Below the pieces are notes generated by a model. It was not told where the DNA came from. It made no database searches and saw nothing but the letters and a program-made list of their open reading frames with translations. From NCBI GenBank assembly GCA_020634855.1, contig JACKAU010000014.1, forward strand, positions 1-64,000: 64,000 nucleotides of DNA, read 5' to 3'. The translations under genes were made by a program, and so were the position numbers. This document shows positions 63,988 through 64,000 of the stretch, one piece after another. Origin of the DNA: Anaerolineales bacterium. GTDB lineage: Bacteria; Chloroflexota; Anaerolineae; 4572-78; J111. Positions within the stretch are counted from its first letter, which is position 1. Each line of letters starts with the position of its first letter.

Positions 63988-64000
63988 TATCCGACATATT

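Overview
The window looks like a chromosomal segment from a free-living, aerobic, heterotrophic bacterium, most probably Chloroflexota (Anaerolineae/Caldilineae-like). I infer this from the gene style (form I CO dehydrogenase, KaiC-like ATPase, DUF4397 and FKBP lipoproteins, zinc-dependent PLC-like protein, many GAF/HAMP two-component systems), a middling GC content, and a T-box in front of thrS. No rRNA, tRNA, phage or transposase gene was found. The phylum is inference; no marker gene was compared.

Layout. 0.3-2.7 kb: a GMC oxidoreductase fused to a DUF1080 (3-keto-glycoside hydrolase/lyase) domain. 2.8-11.8 kb: a complete aerobic CO dehydrogenase locus on the minus strand (coxD, coxE with a one-base frameshift, a polytopic membrane protein, coxG, coxM, coxS, coxL, then an XdhC/CoxF-like protein carrying two extra YHS metal-binding domains). 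12-14 kb: a GAF histidine kinase and LuxR-type regulator pair next to it. 14-17 kb: PLC-like protein, AIM24-like protein, S41 protease. 17.3-23.5 kb: ABC_ATPase protein, LOG-family protein, T-box-thrS, HEAT protein, SDR39U1 epimerase. 23.7-27.6 kb: large membrane GT-C-like protein and a DUF4397 secreted protein. 28.4-34.6 kb: ferredoxin/FAD oxidoreductase, endonuclease IV, receiver protein, MutY, N-succinylamino-acid racemase/MenC-like enzyme and its GNAT partner. 35-43.8 kb: secreted proteins of unknown role, KaiC-like ATPase, OmpR/HAMP pair, lipoprotein, tandem adenylate kinase. 44.3-49.5 kb: a sulfur module (split YeeE/YedE transporter, CoA-disulfide reductase, FmdB zinc ribbon, metallo-beta-lactamase/rhodanese persulfide dioxygenase). 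49.8-57.5 kb: double FKBP lipoprotein, GT39-like membrane protein, PLD-like protein, DUF262 protein, MurJ. 58-63.9 kb: PHP hydrolase, two-component genes, LysM-thioredoxin fusion, metallophosphoesterase.

How it fits together. The cox genes would let the cell oxidise CO and pass electrons to respiration. CoxD, CoxE and the XdhC-YHS-YHS protein are the expected maturation set for the Mo-S-Cu centre. The 44-49 kb genes form a thiol/persulfide handling pathway.

The most unusual aspect is non-coding. Tandem arrays with strict 7-, 8-, 13-, 21- or about 42-base periods, often arranged as inverted pairs, occupy many intergenic gaps and even interrupt interhelical loops of two membrane proteins. The best example is 22 consecutive 21-base units without one indel (57502-57963), lying between two convergent genes. 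Several other dispersed palindromes are present, including one three-way-junction-like element repeated just upstream of two unrelated genes.
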